Of a DNA stretch of 64,000 nucleotides, positions 34,943-47,436 are shown one piece after another. The position numbers and the translations under genes were made by a program. This DNA is from Petaurus breviceps papuanus (lineage: Eukaryota > Chordata > Mammalia > Diprotodontia > Petauridae): NCBI GenBank assembly GCA_028583685.1, contig JAMXIF010001119.1, positions 2,974,021 to 3,038,020 of the forward strand. Reading direction: 5' to 3'. The first letter of the stretch is position 1; each line of letters begins with the position of its first letter. Below the pieces are notes generated by a model, which made no database searches, had not been told where the DNA came from, and saw only the letters and a list, made by a program, of their open reading frames with translations.

Positions 34943-35814
34943 TTGGACTTTTCTAATGCATGTACTGTTTAACCTTAAGTTTAAGCCTCTGACCTAAGAG
35001 TTAGAAACATAATTTCATAATTGTCTTTAATACAGTTGAGAAATGAAATTTAAATCTCCCCATCCCTAATATCATAATGACCCTTTATTACTTGCTTTAG
35101 AACTTTATTTCTTGTAGTCATACGTGTGTTAAGTATATTTAGAAATCAATTTATGGATAAGTTATGATGTGCATATTTAGAAATTAACAATATGTTTAAG
35201 AAACAATTCTAGTAAACTTTCTAAGGGACTTTCATTCAAAAAATACTTAATAAGTCAGGAGTTACAGTTGCAGATTATGTAATGAGATAAACACAATTAG
35301 GGGTTGATGAGATCATTCTTCCTGGTAAAACAATAAACAATTGGTGAGACTGTAACTTCTGTTTAGACTTAGGAGCAAGCTTGTTGCCTCTGCCTAGACC
35401 CACAAGAAGACAATGAAACCTTTACTGATACAACTGAACAAACTAGTCTAAAAATATGCTTTCCTGAAAGTTGATATGCCTGATCATTTCATTTTTTTAA
35501 TGGTCAGTATAATTTTAAGTTCATCGTTTGGTTTCTGGTTTTTCTTTATGATGGGGTAATATCTATATATCTGTACATTCCAGCAGAGATACTATGAGAA
35601 TCTTGATCAAAACATTTTCATAAATCTTTTTTCAAAGGTTTTTTCTTTTTTGTTTTTTTTTTTTGTCTTAAGTCCTTGATTTCCTCTGCTTAAGCTTTTA
35701 TTGTGAAATCTGGTATAAGGTTGTTATAAGAGACTTGAAAGAAATGTATGCTTATAGATACTAATTTTAGTCAAGAAATACTTATTGCTAGTTTTTTTTT
35801 AACCTAGAAAATAT
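34943..35814. other. Unassigned intronic DNA
   Basis: No gene, RNA or confident repeat is seen. Confidence 0.4.
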
Positions 35815-35830
35815 TCTATGACAGGGTTTT

Positions 35831-36144
35831 TTTTTTGTTTTGTTTTTTTTAAGCAATCAGGGTTAAATAACTTGCTCAAAATTACATGGCCAGTTATTTC
35901 TGGGTGTGGTGCTTGCTGAGTATCTGAGCCCGGATTTGATCCAGATCATCCCAAAACTGAAGCCAGTGCTCTTACTCACTGAGCCACCTGGCCACCCTAA
36001 GCAATTGGGGTTAAGTAACTTGCTCAAGGTTACACGGCCAGGTGTTTCTGGGTGGGTGCTAAGTGTCTGAGCCTGGGATTCGATCTCCAGGTCTTTTCAA
36101 CACTGGAACTGGTGCTCTTACTCGCTGTGCTACCTGGCTGCCCC
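35831..36144 (-). repeat. Head-to-tail dimer of family B SINEs
   Basis: Two family B units in the same orientation are joined with only about three bases between them (junction near 35998) and no A tail at the join. They belong to different sub-types: the left is close to the 13792 and 18376 copies, the right to the 6343 copy. A single duplication, tctatgacagg plus T run, flanks the pair at 35815-35830 and 36145-36160, so they seem to have inserted as one unit. Confidence 0.8.
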
Positions 36145-36251
36145 TCTATGACAGGTTTTTAAAACAGCACAATGTTTATATCTACAAAATAGTTCTACCC
36201 AACTCTTTCTAGTAGGTGTATAAGAAATGTATTAATAAATGAAATCCTTTG

Positions 36252-36525
36252 GCTTGTAATTCAGTGATCTCTCTTTTTTTTCTGAAATTTTCCTTATTTA
36301 TTTTTTCCCCAGTTTGTTTTCAACATTCATTCCCACCAGATTTTGAGTTACAAATTTTTCTCCCCATCTTTCCCCTACCCCCACCCCAAAATAGCAAGCT
36401 TGCTGAATATCCCTTCCCCCAATCTGTTCTCTCTTATATCCTTCCTCACCCCCCCCCAACTTTCTAGTAGGACAAGATGGATTTCTATACCCCTGTGTCT
36501 GTATATATTATTTCCCAGTTACCTG
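36252..36525 (-). repeat. LINE 3'-end fragment, copy 1
   Basis: Antisense poly(A) at the left, then ccagattttgagttacaaat, ttctccccatctttccccta, aaaatagcaagcttgctgaa and tatttcccagttacctg. The same order recurs at 36537-36795 and 43290-43465, so it is a 3'-end family of an L1 or half-L1 type element. Confidence 0.6.
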
Positions 36526-36536
36526 TAAAAAAAACC

Positions 36537-36795
36537 TTTTTTTTCATTTTTAAAATACTTTATTAACTTCTTATTTACATCATTCATTTCTGCCAGATTT
36601 TCAGTTACAAATTTTCTCCCCGTTTTTCCCCTCTGTACCGCCCCAAAATAGCAGTCCCACAGGATATTCCCCTCCTCCAATCTTCTCTCTCCCATATCTT
36701 CTCCCATATCCCCTTCAACTTTTCCAGTAGGGCATGGTGGATCTCTATGCCCCAGTTCCTGTGTATCTTATTTCCCAATTACATATAAAATAGTA
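36537..36795 (-). repeat. LINE 3'-end fragment, copy 2
   Basis: Antisense copy with an AATAAA signal in sense (complement near 36562-36567) followed by the tail. Blocks tcagttacaaattttctccc, caaaatagcagtcccacagg and cttatttcccaattacat. It could be the true 3' end of the half-L1 at 36840-39402, since it continues in the same orientation after a (TA)n tract. Confidence 0.6.
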
Positions 36796-36804
36796 TTAAT
36801 AATA

Positions 36805-36840
36805 GTATATATATATGTATATATATATATATATATATTT
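36805..36840. repeat. (TA)n / (TATG) tract
   Basis: A run of alternating T and A with a single tatgta interruption. Confidence 0.9.
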
Positions 36841-39402
36841 TAAACATTTGATTGTAAAACTTTGAATTCCAGATTCATTCCCCCCTCCCTTGTCACCCAC
36901 CCTTACTGGGAATATAAGCAATTCAGTATAGGTTGTACATATGTAGCTAATGCAAAACATTATCAAACTATATACATTTTAAAAGACTGACTATATTTCC
37001 CTCCCTCCTATCCCACCTCCCACTTGTTCTATTCTGTACTTTGATCCCATCCCTTTTCAAAAGTGAGTGCTTTCAACTTCCCTCCCTGCCCCCCCAGCCT
37101 GCCCTCTCTTCCATCATCCCCCCTCTCAGCCCTTCCCCTCTACTCTCCTGTAGGGTGAGACACCCTGTTTAGTGTGTATGTCATTCCCTCCCTGGGCCAA
37201 ATTTAATGGGAATAACTTTGACCCATTCTCTTTTGCCTTCCTATTCTTCCCCTCCATTGTAACCATTTTCCCTTGCCTGTTCTATATGAGATAGCTTACC
37301 CCATTCTGTCTCTCCCCATCTCCTCTCATTATATTCCTCTCTCACCTCTTAATTTCACTTTTTAAGTATCATTTCTTCCTATTAAATTGGTCCTCTGCCC
37401 TCTATGCATACCTATAAACATATATACACACATTCATATATGTATTCATACACCCATATATACCCTCCATTATAGACATATATACATATACATATATATA
37501 TACACACACACACATACACACACATATAGATTTCTATTCCCTTCAACTATTTTCATACGGAGAAAAGTTTTGTCAGTTACAATTATAGTTTTTCCATTTA
37601 GGAATGTTAATAGTTCAACTTTGATAAGTTCCTTATGATTTCTTTTCCCTGTTTACCTTCTCATGTTTCTCTTGCTTCTTGTATCCGAATGTCAAATTTT
37701 CTATTCAACTCTGGTTTTTTTCATCAAGAATGTTTGAAAGTTCTCTATTCCACTGAATGATCATATTTTCCCCTGAAACATGATACTCAGTTTTGCTGGG
37801 TAGGTGATTCTAGATTTTAATCCCTGCTCCTTTGATCTCCGGAATATCATATTCCAGTCCCTTTGATCCCTCAGTGTAGAAGTTGCCAGATCCTGAGTTA
37901 TCCTGATTGTGTTTCCACAATATTCAAATTGTTTCTTCCTGGCTGCTTATTCTCTCCTTGATCTGGGAATTTTGGAACCGGGCTATAATATTCCTAGGAG
38001 TTTTCTTTTTGGGATCTTTTTTAGGAGGTGATCAGTAGATTCTTTCAACCTCTATTATGCCCTCTGGTTCTAAAACATCAGGGTAGTTTTTCCTTGAGAA
38101 TTTCTTGGAGGATGGTTTCTAGGTTTTTTTCTTTGATCATGGCTTTCAGGTAGTCCAATAATTTTTAAATTATCTGTTCTGAATCTATTTTCCAGGTTAG
38201 TGGTTTTTTCCAATGACATATTTCACATTGCCTTCTATTCTTTCATTTGTTTGGATCTGTTTAACAGCATCTTGATTTCTCATAAAGTCACTAGCTTACA
38301 TTTGCTTCAATCTAATTCTGACGGAATGATTCTCCTCAGTGAGCTTTTGAAATTCTTTTTCCATCTGGCAAATTCAGCTTTTTAAGGCATTCTCCTCATT
38401 GGCTTTTTGAGCCTCTTTTGCCATTTGAGTTAGTCTATTTTTTAAGGTGTTATTTTCCTCAGTCAAGCTGTTGACTATCATTTCATAATTTTCTTGCATC
38501 GTTCTCATTTCTCTTTCCAATTTTTCCTCCACTTCTCTTATCTGCTTCTTAAGTTCCTCTATGGCCTATAACCAGCTTGTATTTTCCTTTGAAGATTTTG
38601 GTGCAGGAGTTCTGACTTCACTGTCTTCCTCCTGTTCTATGCTTTGATCCTTTTTGTCCCCAAAATAGGAGTCTAATGTTAGATTCTTCTGCTTGGTACG
38701 CTTCCTTTGCCTTTTCATTTTGCCACTCAATTGATTTGGGGCTTTTTGCCACAGTAGGACTCTGCCACCAGACAGAGGAGCTTCGTTGCAAACACTGGGG
38801 TTTTCTCAGCTGCTGGAGGTATTAGATGGGTGCCCTCTCTGAGGCTTCCACATGCTCTGGCCAGCTGGTCACACACCCCAGGACCTTCCCCCAGACTGCA
38901 GTCCAGATCCAAACAGGTTAAAGCAAGAGCGATTACCCCTCAGACTGATCGCTTGGTACCCCTACAGTCTGCAAGTCAGGGGCAGAAGCTGCCACTTGGC
39001 TGGGGCTGCATGGCCCAATGGTTTCTCACCCTGGGGGCAAAAGCCGTCGCACTCCCATCTACTGGGTCCCAAAGTCCACACTGCACTGACCTCTCACTTT
39101 GTCCTTCGCGTCTATGTGTTGATAATTTTGGACCACCAGAGCTGCTGGTGATCTGGAGTCCCTCCAGCCAGTGGTTGGTCAGGCCCTCCCTGGGGCTAAA
39201 ACCTCTGGCTCGTGCTGTGCTGCCTGATTGCTGCCAGCCTGCCAGGCTGTCCTCAGTGGGAGGTTAGCTTCTTTGTGTCATTTTGTGGGTTCTGTAGCTC
39301 CAAAGTTTGTTCAGAGTCCCCTTTTACATGAATTGGATGTGGCAGGGGCCAGAGCCACAAGGAGGTCCTATTTCTACTTTGCCATCTTGACTTCGCCCCG
39401 TA
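36840..39402 (-). repeat. Half-L1-like (HAL1) element, copy A
   Basis: Minus strand, 5' end at the right: gaagtcaagatggcaaagta (like the GGAGCCAAGATGGC start of L1), a GC-richer 5' UTR (38700-39400), a decayed ORF1 with leucine/lysine-rich coiled-coil-like sequence (about 37700-38700), then a purine-rich 3' UTR (36840-37400) with a (TATA/CATA)n tract at 37400-37530. No ORF2 reverse transcriptase lies between ORF1 and the 3' UTR, which is the half-L1 layout. It aligns along its length with copy B. Confidence 0.65.
37400..37530. repeat. (TA/CA)n microsatellite inside half-L1 copy A
   Basis: Alternating tatac, catat and (ac)n words. The matching position in copy B is 39985-40105, so the tract seems inherited from the element. 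Confidence 0.85.
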
Positions 39403-39414
39403 GAACTTCCCCCC

Positions 39415-41942
39415 CCCAAAAAACCAATTTTTAAAAAAACAATTTGCTTTTAAAACTTTGAGTGCCAGATTTTTTTCCCTTCTTCCATCATCACCCACCC
39501 CCACTTGGAAGATAAGTAGTTCAGTATAGGTTGTACATGAGTAGTTACATGAAACTTTTCCATAGTAGTTATATTATGAAAAACTAACTATATTTCCTTC
39601 CATCCTATCCTGCCCCCCAATTATTTTATTTTCTCCTTTCACCTTGTCCCTTTTCAAAAATGTTTGCTTCCGACTACCCTCTCCCCCAATCTGCTCTCCC
39701 TTCTATCATCCCCCCTCTTATCCCCTTCCGCCCTGTTTTCCTGTAGGGTAAGATACCCAATTTAGTGTGTATGTTATTCCCTCCTTAAGCCAAATTTAAT
39801 GATAATCAGTTTGTCCCATTCTCTTTCATCTTCCTGCTCTTTCCTTCCATTGTAACAGTTTTTGCTTGCCTCTTTTATATGAGATGATTTACCCTGATTT
39901 ATCTCTCTCTTTCTCCTCCCAACAAATTCTTCTCGTCTTAATTTTTTTTTCAGATATTATCCCTTCATATTCAACTAACCCTGTGCCCTCTATGTATACA
40001 TGTACATACATATGCCCATACTCACATATATATTTATATACACATACACCCTCCTATACATACATATATATGTATATATACATATATATACATATATATT
40101 CTCTTTAACTATCCTAGTTCAACTTTAATAATTTTCTTATTAATTCTTTTTCCTGTTTACCTTCTCATGCTTCCCTTCTTGTAGTTAAAAGTCAAGTTTT
40201 CTGCTCAGCTGTTTTTTTCATCAAGAATGCTTGAAAATCCTTCATTTCTTTGAATGACTATGTTTTCCCCTGAAACATTATACTCAGTTTTGCTGGGTAG
40301 GTGATTCTTGGTTTTATTCCTAGCTCCTTTGCCCTCCGGAATATCTTATTCCAAGCCCTTCAGTCCTTTAATGTAGAAGCTTCTAGGTCTTGTGTTATCT
40401 TGATTGTGTTTCCACAATACTCAAATTGTTTCTTCCTGACTGCTTGCAGTATTTTCTCCTTGACCTGGGAGCTCTGGAATTTGGCTATAATTTTCCTAGG
40501 AGTTCTCTTTTGGGGATCTTTTTCAAGAGGCGATTGGTGAGTTCTTTCCATTTCTATTTTGCCCTCTGCTTCTAGAATATCAGGGCAATTTTGCTTGATA
40601 ATTTCTTGAAAGATAGTGTCTAGGCTCTTTTTTTGATCATGTTTTTCAGGTAGTCCAATAATTTTAAAATTATCTCTCTTGGATCTATTTTCTGGGTCAG
40701 TGGTTTTTCCAGTGAAATATTTCACAGCCTTTTATTTTTTAATTTGTTTGGATCTGTTTTATTATAGTATATTGATTTTTCATAAATTCACTAGCTTCCA
40801 ATTGCTCCAATCTAATTTTGAAGGAATTTTTCTCTTCAGTGAATTTTTGAAATTCCTTTTCCATATGGCAAATTTGGCTTTTTAGGGCATTCTCCTCATT
40901 GGCTTTTTGGGCCTTTTTTGCCATTTGAGTTAGTCTGTTTTTTAAGGTGTTATTCAGTATTTTTTTGGGTCTCCTTTAGCAGGCCGTTGACTTGCTTTTC
41001 ATGATTTTTTTGCATCATTCTCATTTCTCTTCCCAATTTTTACTCCACTTCTCTTACTTGATTTTCAAAATCCTTGAGCTCTTCCATGGCCTGTAATCAG
41101 TTCATATTTTCCTTGGAAGCTTTTGATGTAGGAGCTCTGACTTCATTGTCTTCCTCCCATTCCATGCTTTCATCCTTTTTTTCCCCAAAAAAGGATTATG
41201 TAGTTCGTCTTCTTCTGCTAGCTCATATTGCCAGCAAGTTACTTGGCTTTTGAGTTCTTTGCCACAGTAGAACTCTGCTTCCAGATGGAAAGAGCTTTGT
41301 CCCAAATCTCTGGGGTTTTTGCAGCTGCTGTAGCTATTAGGTGGGCGTCCTCTTTACAGCCCCCACAAGCTCTGCCACACTGGCCACACGCCCCAGGACC
41401 ACCACCTAAGACCCCAATGTAGATCCAGGCAGGTTAAAGGAAGAGCGATTACCCTCTGAATGGTTGCTTGGTCCCCCTACAATCTGCAGGCCAGATTGGA
41501 AACATCCACGCCACATCCATGGCAAACAGTGAGCCTCTGCCACTTCTTGTCCCCGGGGCAGGGGCCAGACCATGCTCTTCAGTCCCTCCCTGTTCCACCA
41601 GAGTTCCACACTGACCTTTCACTTTGTATTTGGCATTTATGGGTTAAGTCTGGAAGCCACCACAGCTGCTGGTGATTAACTCTCCTGAAGTCTGCTCCAG
41701 CTGCTGCCCTGGGGCCCAAACCACAGCTCATGGGGGACTGTGCTCAGCTCCCAGCACGTTGCAATAGACCTTTCCTGTCAGCCTTCCAGGCTCCCTTCAG
41801 CAGAAGATTTGTTTCTGTCTCTTTGTGGGTTCTGTAGCCCTAATATTTGTTTAGAGTCATTTTTTTTTTACATGTATTGGAAGGGATTGGAGCAGGAGCT
41901 CACACCAAGTTTGTATTGCTACTTCACCATCTTGGCTCCCCT
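39415..41942 (-). repeat. Half-L1-like (HAL1) element, copy B
   Basis: Same orientation and layout as copy A and directly next to it. Shared blocks include the 5' start (accatcttggctcccc), the 5' UTR with gggttctgtagcc, ORF1 (see 40360-40725) and the 3' UTR (gccaaatttaatg, gtttagtgtgtatg-like). The length is about 2.5 kb in both. Both copies have complete-looking 5' ends, unlike the truncated L1s elsewhere in this window. Confidence 0.65.
40360..40725 (-). pseudogene. L1-type ORF1 remnant in half-L1 copy B
   Basis: 121 open codons on the minus strand. They include MERTHQSPLEKDPQKRTP, then RKIIAKFQSSQVKEKILQAV and NTIKITQDLEASTLKD, which match the RNA-recognition and C-terminal domain of L1 ORF1p (compare human RTPRHIIVRF...KEKMLRAAR...LSAETLQ). 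ORF1p is the RNA-binding trimer of the L1 particle. The coiled coil continues upstream (40739-40924, MAKKAQKANEENALKSQ) but in a separate frame, so the gene is broken. Confidence 0.75.
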
Positions 41943-42661
41943 GGGCCTCCACTTTTAATCTCTCAAATGACTAGATTAGACTAAATATTCTCAGACAACC
42001 CTTCCACCTCTCAATTTCATGATCTTATTTAAATCAGTTATTAATAAAATATTTATTAAATGCATACTGTGTGCTAGGTACTGAGAATAAAAATAGAATG
42101 AATGAAACACGGCCCTGTTTTCAGATATCTCAGATGCAGAGACTCAGGCACACATTCTGGTGTTTTATCTCAGTTTGTGACTGATGATTATTTGGGCAAT
42201 TATATAGAAAGAAAAATACAGTTTATTTCTAATATTCTTTCAGAAAGATAATCTGTTTATTTGGCAATTTGCATTTCTTATTGAAAAAAATTTCTTTGTT
42301 ATTGAATTTCTTATGTTAATGTAGAGGGCCTCCTCACAGTCAAATTTTGTTTCACTGACCAAATGCAAATTTTAATATTCAGTTCACTATATTTATTGAT
42401 ATTTCCTGAACTGTTTTATTAGAATGATCACAGAGTTATGAGAAACTATAGTGTATTTTGAAGCAGGAATGGTTCCTAATTAAATATAGAAAAGTAGAAT
42501 ATTTTACTCAAATGTGTGTTTAATATTTTCAGTATATAAACAAGGCTGCTGCTGTTTGAAACTCCAGTATACATGCAAATTACTTGAAACACTTTCAGGG
42601 CCTAACATATTATTGATAGAAACTTCCATGTTGATGACTAAAGGTTGTTATTTAATCAGTA
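41943..42661. other. Unassigned intronic DNA
   Basis: AT-rich. A piece near 42030-42080 (aaatatttattaaatgcata) resembles an L2 3' end in antisense but is too short to claim. Confidence 0.35.
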
Positions 42662-42676
42662 GAGATAAACAATTTT

Positions 42677-42836
42677 CTCTCTTTTTTTTTTTTTTAAGCA
42701 ATTTGGGTTAAGTAACTTGCTCAAGGTTACATGGCCAGTTATTTTGTGCAGGTGCAAGTATCTGAGGCCAGAATCGATCCCGGGTCTTCCGACACCGGGG
42801 CTGGTGCTCTTACTCACTGCACCACCTGGCTGCCCT
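42677..42836 (-). repeat. Family B SINE
   Basis: Minus-strand copy between gagataaacaatttt (42662-42676) and gagatacacaatttt (42837-42851), a 15-bp duplication with one mismatch. Several CpGs remain. Confidence 0.85.
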
Positions 42837-43289
42837 GAGATACACAATTTTCAATAAATGCATGTTAACATCTCATTATCTAGAAATAGGTATTGAAATA
42901 ACATTTCTTCTCCTTTTTTTTTGTTATTGTCTTACCATTTTAATTGTTCAACACATGATTGATAATTAATGTTCATCTATTTGGTAATATTTTCATTTAT
43001 TAAAACTAAAATGAAGCAACACCATAAAATCTTCTTTGCATATTCCAAAGATCTTTGTTAAGATAATTAGTATAGTATATATTTAACCTTACTTTAAATA
43101 ACAGGTGAAATCCTAGCCTTTCTATGGCTTTTATCAGAGTCAGAGTTCATTAATTGACAATTGATTGAGACCTAATATGTGTTAAGAACACAATGCTGGA
43201 TTGTATGAGAGGCTACAAAGAAAACTTTAACATTTTGGTTACTGCTTTCAGAGTACTTATACTCTACTTAGACAATATTACATTTTTTT

Positions 43290-43465
43290 TTTTCCAATTG
43301 CCTTATTAACTTCTGATTTACAGCATTCATTTCTGCCATATTTTGAGTTTCAAATTTTCTCCCCGTTTTTCCCCTACCCACCTCCCCAAAATAGCAGTCC
43401 CACAGTATATCCCCTCCAATCTGCTCTCTCTCATATTTTCTCCCATACCCCTTTGGACTTTTCCA
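43290..43465 (-). repeat. LINE 3'-end fragment, copy 3
   Basis: Same blocks as 36537-36795: ccttattaacttctgattta, tttctccccgtttttcccct, aaaatagcagtcccacagta and ttttctcccataccc. Confidence 0.6.
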
Positions 43466-43657
43466 ATGGATAACATTTCTTCTTAAGAGTTTATTTTTGT
43501 GTTGTAGATCTTTAATGTTGGGTTATACAAGTCTGTTCTTGACTAAAGTTTAAAATTATCTTTTAGCCATGTGAAATTTAACATTTTTAGTATATGTTAT
43601 TGATATCTGTCAAAATAGATGTTTGTTTTTCCTCCCTGGCTTTGTATATACTTTTTT

Positions 43658-43849
43658 TTTTTTTGCCTTTTTGTAGGGCAATTGGGGTTAAGTTACTTGC
43701 CCAAGGTTACATGGCTAGTTTGTGTGTGCGTGGGCATGGGTGTGGTGGTGGTGGTGGGGTGTGGTGTTAAGTATCTAAGGCTGGAACTGAACTCAGGTCC
43801 TCCTGATTCCAGGGCTGGCACTTTACTCACTGCACCACCTAGCTGCCCC
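43658..43849 (-). repeat. Family A SINE with internal GT/GGT expansion
   Basis: Minus-strand copy flanked by tgtatatactttttt on the left (43643 on) and tgtatatactttttt on the right (43850 on). A g/t-rich tract (ggtggtggtggtgggg) at about 43720-43765 enlarges the middle of the SINE. It ends about 130 bp before exon 3. Confidence 0.8.
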
Positions 43850-43953
43850 TGTATATACTTTTTTGAGATAATCATACATCCACATTAACTTTCATGTGTG
43901 TATTTGTCTTCCTCTTGTACAATATAGTTCTTTTTACTTGATTGACTAGTTAA

Positions 43954-44277
<324 letters not shown>

Positions 44278-44489
44278 TGATAGCCCATTCATTGAATTCT
44301 CAGCATTGAAGTCAAATGGATGTTATATTCCCTAATGACCTAGAAATGAAGAAAATATAATTTGAGACCATTTGCAAACTGGGCTACTTTTAGCTTGTGA
44401 TTTAATTATTATTGTTGAATATATTTTCCCATTAAAATCCATATTTTTTATACAAACATTTGCCTGGGGGGGTATTCCTATTGTTTTTG

Positions 44490-44670
44490 GCTTTGTTCTT
44501 TTGGGGGAAGGGGTTGGTTTTTTGTTTTTTTGCTTTTTGAAGGGCAGTTGGGGTTAAGTGACTTCCCAAGGTCACACGTCTAGTTTTTGGGTTAAAGTGT
44601 CTGAGACTGGATTTGACTCAGGTCCTCCTGACTCCAGGGGTGGTGTTCTAATCACTTGGCCAGCCACCCC
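44490..44670 (-). repeat. Family A SINE, perfect duplication
   Basis: Minus-strand copy in intron 3 with a perfect 16-bp duplication attcctattgtttttg at 44474-44489 and 44671-44686. Confidence 0.85.
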
Positions 44671-44686
44671 ATTCCTATTGTTTTTG

Positions 44687-45639
44687 AACAATGGAGGGAA
44701 TGTAATACACAAAAAGTGTAGAAGATAATGCAAAGTCTAGCAGTGCTCTCCACTCCCTCCTCACTTCACTAAACTAAACTTTGCCATTTTACTCATTCCA
44801 TGGTGCTCAGTGCTTAAAATTCATTACTTCCTGTCAGATGATTTTTACCAGTGATGCCAGACATATAAATGCAAGAGAACTACATATACTTCATGAAAAT
44901 TTGCTATATATAAATAAATGCTATATATATAAATTTGCATTTTCAAGAATTAATTGCATTATAAAAGTAGAGACAAGTCTTTACTTTGAAAATTGGATAA
45001 TACAAATTAATAAATGTAAATAAAATTGGAAGAGTAGAGATTAACCAGTGAAGGCAAGTTTTACTCCCTTTCTTGTGGCAGTAATTTAGTGGCATCCTAA
45101 TTGAGTTATCTTGCTCTCCCTCCACTCAACCCCCCTGTTCCAGTTGATATCACAGTTGAGAAAATTTGAAATGGGCCTTTGAGAAATGATTTTCAAGTTG
45201 GTAGAAAAACAAATTCAGCAGTTCCTGTTTTACAGTAAACCAGTGATTATATTGCTGAAGTAAAAGTAAAACCAGTTGTGGTAATGTTTAGACCAGAAGG
45301 AAAACAAGTCTTTCAAATTTTAGTTTCTGGAGCCTAAAAATTGTCTTAAATCATACTTTGCTGCTCCATTTCTTCTCCTTAGCTTCCCAGATTCATCAAA
45401 TGGACTTGTGCTTAAGTATTAACTTTTTCAACTGTTCTCCAATTTCTATCATTTTTCAATTTATACTGAACAGGAGGAAATTTTGATGGAAAACATAGAA
45501 ACATAAGGGGGAAGTGTTTGAGTCTTTGATTTCTTTATTCTAAAAAGATACAGATGAAACCTACTCTCCTATACAGCTATTAAAAGAGGTATTTTACACA
45601 CCTTATTTTTAAACTAATTTGTCTTCCTGGTTGAATAGC
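44687..45639. other. Unassigned intronic DNA
   Basis: Intron 3. No exon or confident repeat is seen. Confidence 0.4.
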
Positions 45640-46150
45640 ATTATAAAAATTTCTTTTAGTCTTAATTGGATTAGGAGCCTAAGGATCAATCTGATTCAAC
45701 TTCCTAATGCAGTATAAGATATACCTCTATTGTATTGTTTATATATGGTCATCTAGGCCTTGCTAAAATATGTTTAGTTACAAGGAATTTTCAACTTCAC
45801 AATACAGTGTTGGAGAATTTTAATTGTTAGCAGATTGCTTTTTAAGATACTGGTATTAGTGAAATTTATACTGAATAGTTCTGGTTCTGGCTTTTTGCAG
45901 GTTATATCTGTCTATACCATCATATATAATCCATCATGTATTTAAAGGTAGCCTTCTCTAATGTAAACATTTACAGCCTTGTCACCTGCTCTTTGTTTGA
46001 CATGTTTCCAGATCTTGGCTCCTTGGCTCCTGATTTTTGTTCTATTTATAATGTTGTACCTAGAACTGAAATATTAGTGTATATATGATTCTTCCAGTAG
46101 AGAGTGTAGTGGGACTGTTGCTTCCCTAGATCTAGACACTATGCATGTAA
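45640..46150 (-). repeat. CR1/L3-type LINE fragment
   Basis: Antisense phrases of the amniote CR1/L3 3' part: tgttgtacctagaactgaaa, ccagtagagagtgtagtggg, actgttgcttccctagatct and agacactatgc. The left part is more decayed. Intron 3. Confidence 0.5.
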
Positions 46151-46401
46151 ATTTACCATGAATTGGAAGTAATTTTTTTTTTTACTCTAGTTGGGAAGTG
46201 CTATATTAGAGTTGATTGATATTTTTCTACTGAAAGTAGAGAAGCAAATAATGGCTAAACTCTGACATTCTTTTGTGGCAGCTTAATGCAGCAAAATAAT
46301 TGAAATCTCAGGGTACTTAATTTTGAATGATATTGTGGCCAAAAAAAATTTCAACATAAGTACAGTATTTTATTATTTAATAACTTGCTTTCTCTTTTTA
46401 A

Positions 46402-46599
<198 letters not shown>

Positions 46600-46737
46600 T
46601 AATTTAAAATCAGATAGTAAACAGTTTAAAACTTATTATTTTCAAAAATACAAACTTAATAATAAATGAAATGAGCATTTATATATCCATTATAGAACAT
46701 AGTAAGAGTATATTATATGAAACTTCAGGACTTTTAA

Positions 46738-47436
46738 TGTGCTTCTTTTTGTTGTTGTTCTTTTGAAGTCAGGATTGAGTGACTTGACCAAGTATATCAG
46801 CAAGGCAATATTCACAATGCCTACGGCAATCGTAAATATGCTGATGTAGTTGTTAATCACAAAATATATCAGGCTTTCTATATGGGGGAATAAGCTAGAA
46901 CATTTATTAAAATACCAAAAGACTGAGGCCCAAAACCAGAAAGTCAAAGCCATCAGAGTAGTTATGACATTGGCACAGGTAGATAAAGTAGAAAGCACCC
47001 ACATTCTCAAGCCTTTAAAACAGAACAGGCTACCTCAGGCAAAGGTCCTCCTCTCCCCACTCACAGCAACCACCCAGAGTCCAGGAAGTGTGCTCCCAGC
47101 AGCTCTGGCCCCTGGCAGTCCTCAGCAGGAGTCCTTAGCAGAAATTCTGGCTGACTCAAAAAGGGCTTCGCGCTTCCACTGCCGCTGCCTCTGCTGCTGC
47201 TGCCGCCGTCGCCGCCACTGCTAGCCACCGCAGGAACTCTAGCTTGGCTTCCGCTTCCTCTTGCCCCACCCCTTCCTGCTATGTCAGCAAGTCCAATGGG
47301 GCATGGAAGATCTTTAAATCCCATAACCCTTACACCAGGGTCACATAACTAATAAGTTTCTGAGGCCAAATTTGAACTCAGGTTCTCTTGATTCCATGGC
47401 TGGTGCTCTATGCACTTCACCACCTAGCTGCCACTT
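46738..47436 (-). repeat. Family A SINE split by another insertion
   Basis: The tail half (46738-46792: aggattgagtgacttgacca) and the head half (47334-47436: gggtcacataactaataag through ccacctagctgcca) are separated by about 541 bp of unrelated DNA. A 5-6 bp repeat, accaag and accagg, lies at the two joins. Confidence 0.75.
46793..47333 (-). mobile_element. Possible solo LTR (fossil), CpG-rich
   Basis: A 541-bp insertion inside a SINE with a 5-6 bp target repeat. In minus orientation it begins TGTAAGGG, has a GC-rich promoter-like part with many CpGs (47160-47230), and an AATAAA signal (complement at 46903-46908) before its end. These are the parts of an LTR, but no internal retroviral region is present, so it would be a solo LTR. 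Family unknown. It is younger than the SINE it splits. Confidence 0.4.

Noticed and set aside
38727-39504. GC-richer open frames up to 145 codons
   Set aside because: They fall in the 5' UTR of half-L1 copy A, have no known domain, and are overlapping frames of the same repeat.
47061-47324. 87-codon minus-strand frame with Gly/Ser-rich sequence
   Set aside because: It arises from the CpG-rich insertion and its triplet-like words; no start context or similarity supports a gene.
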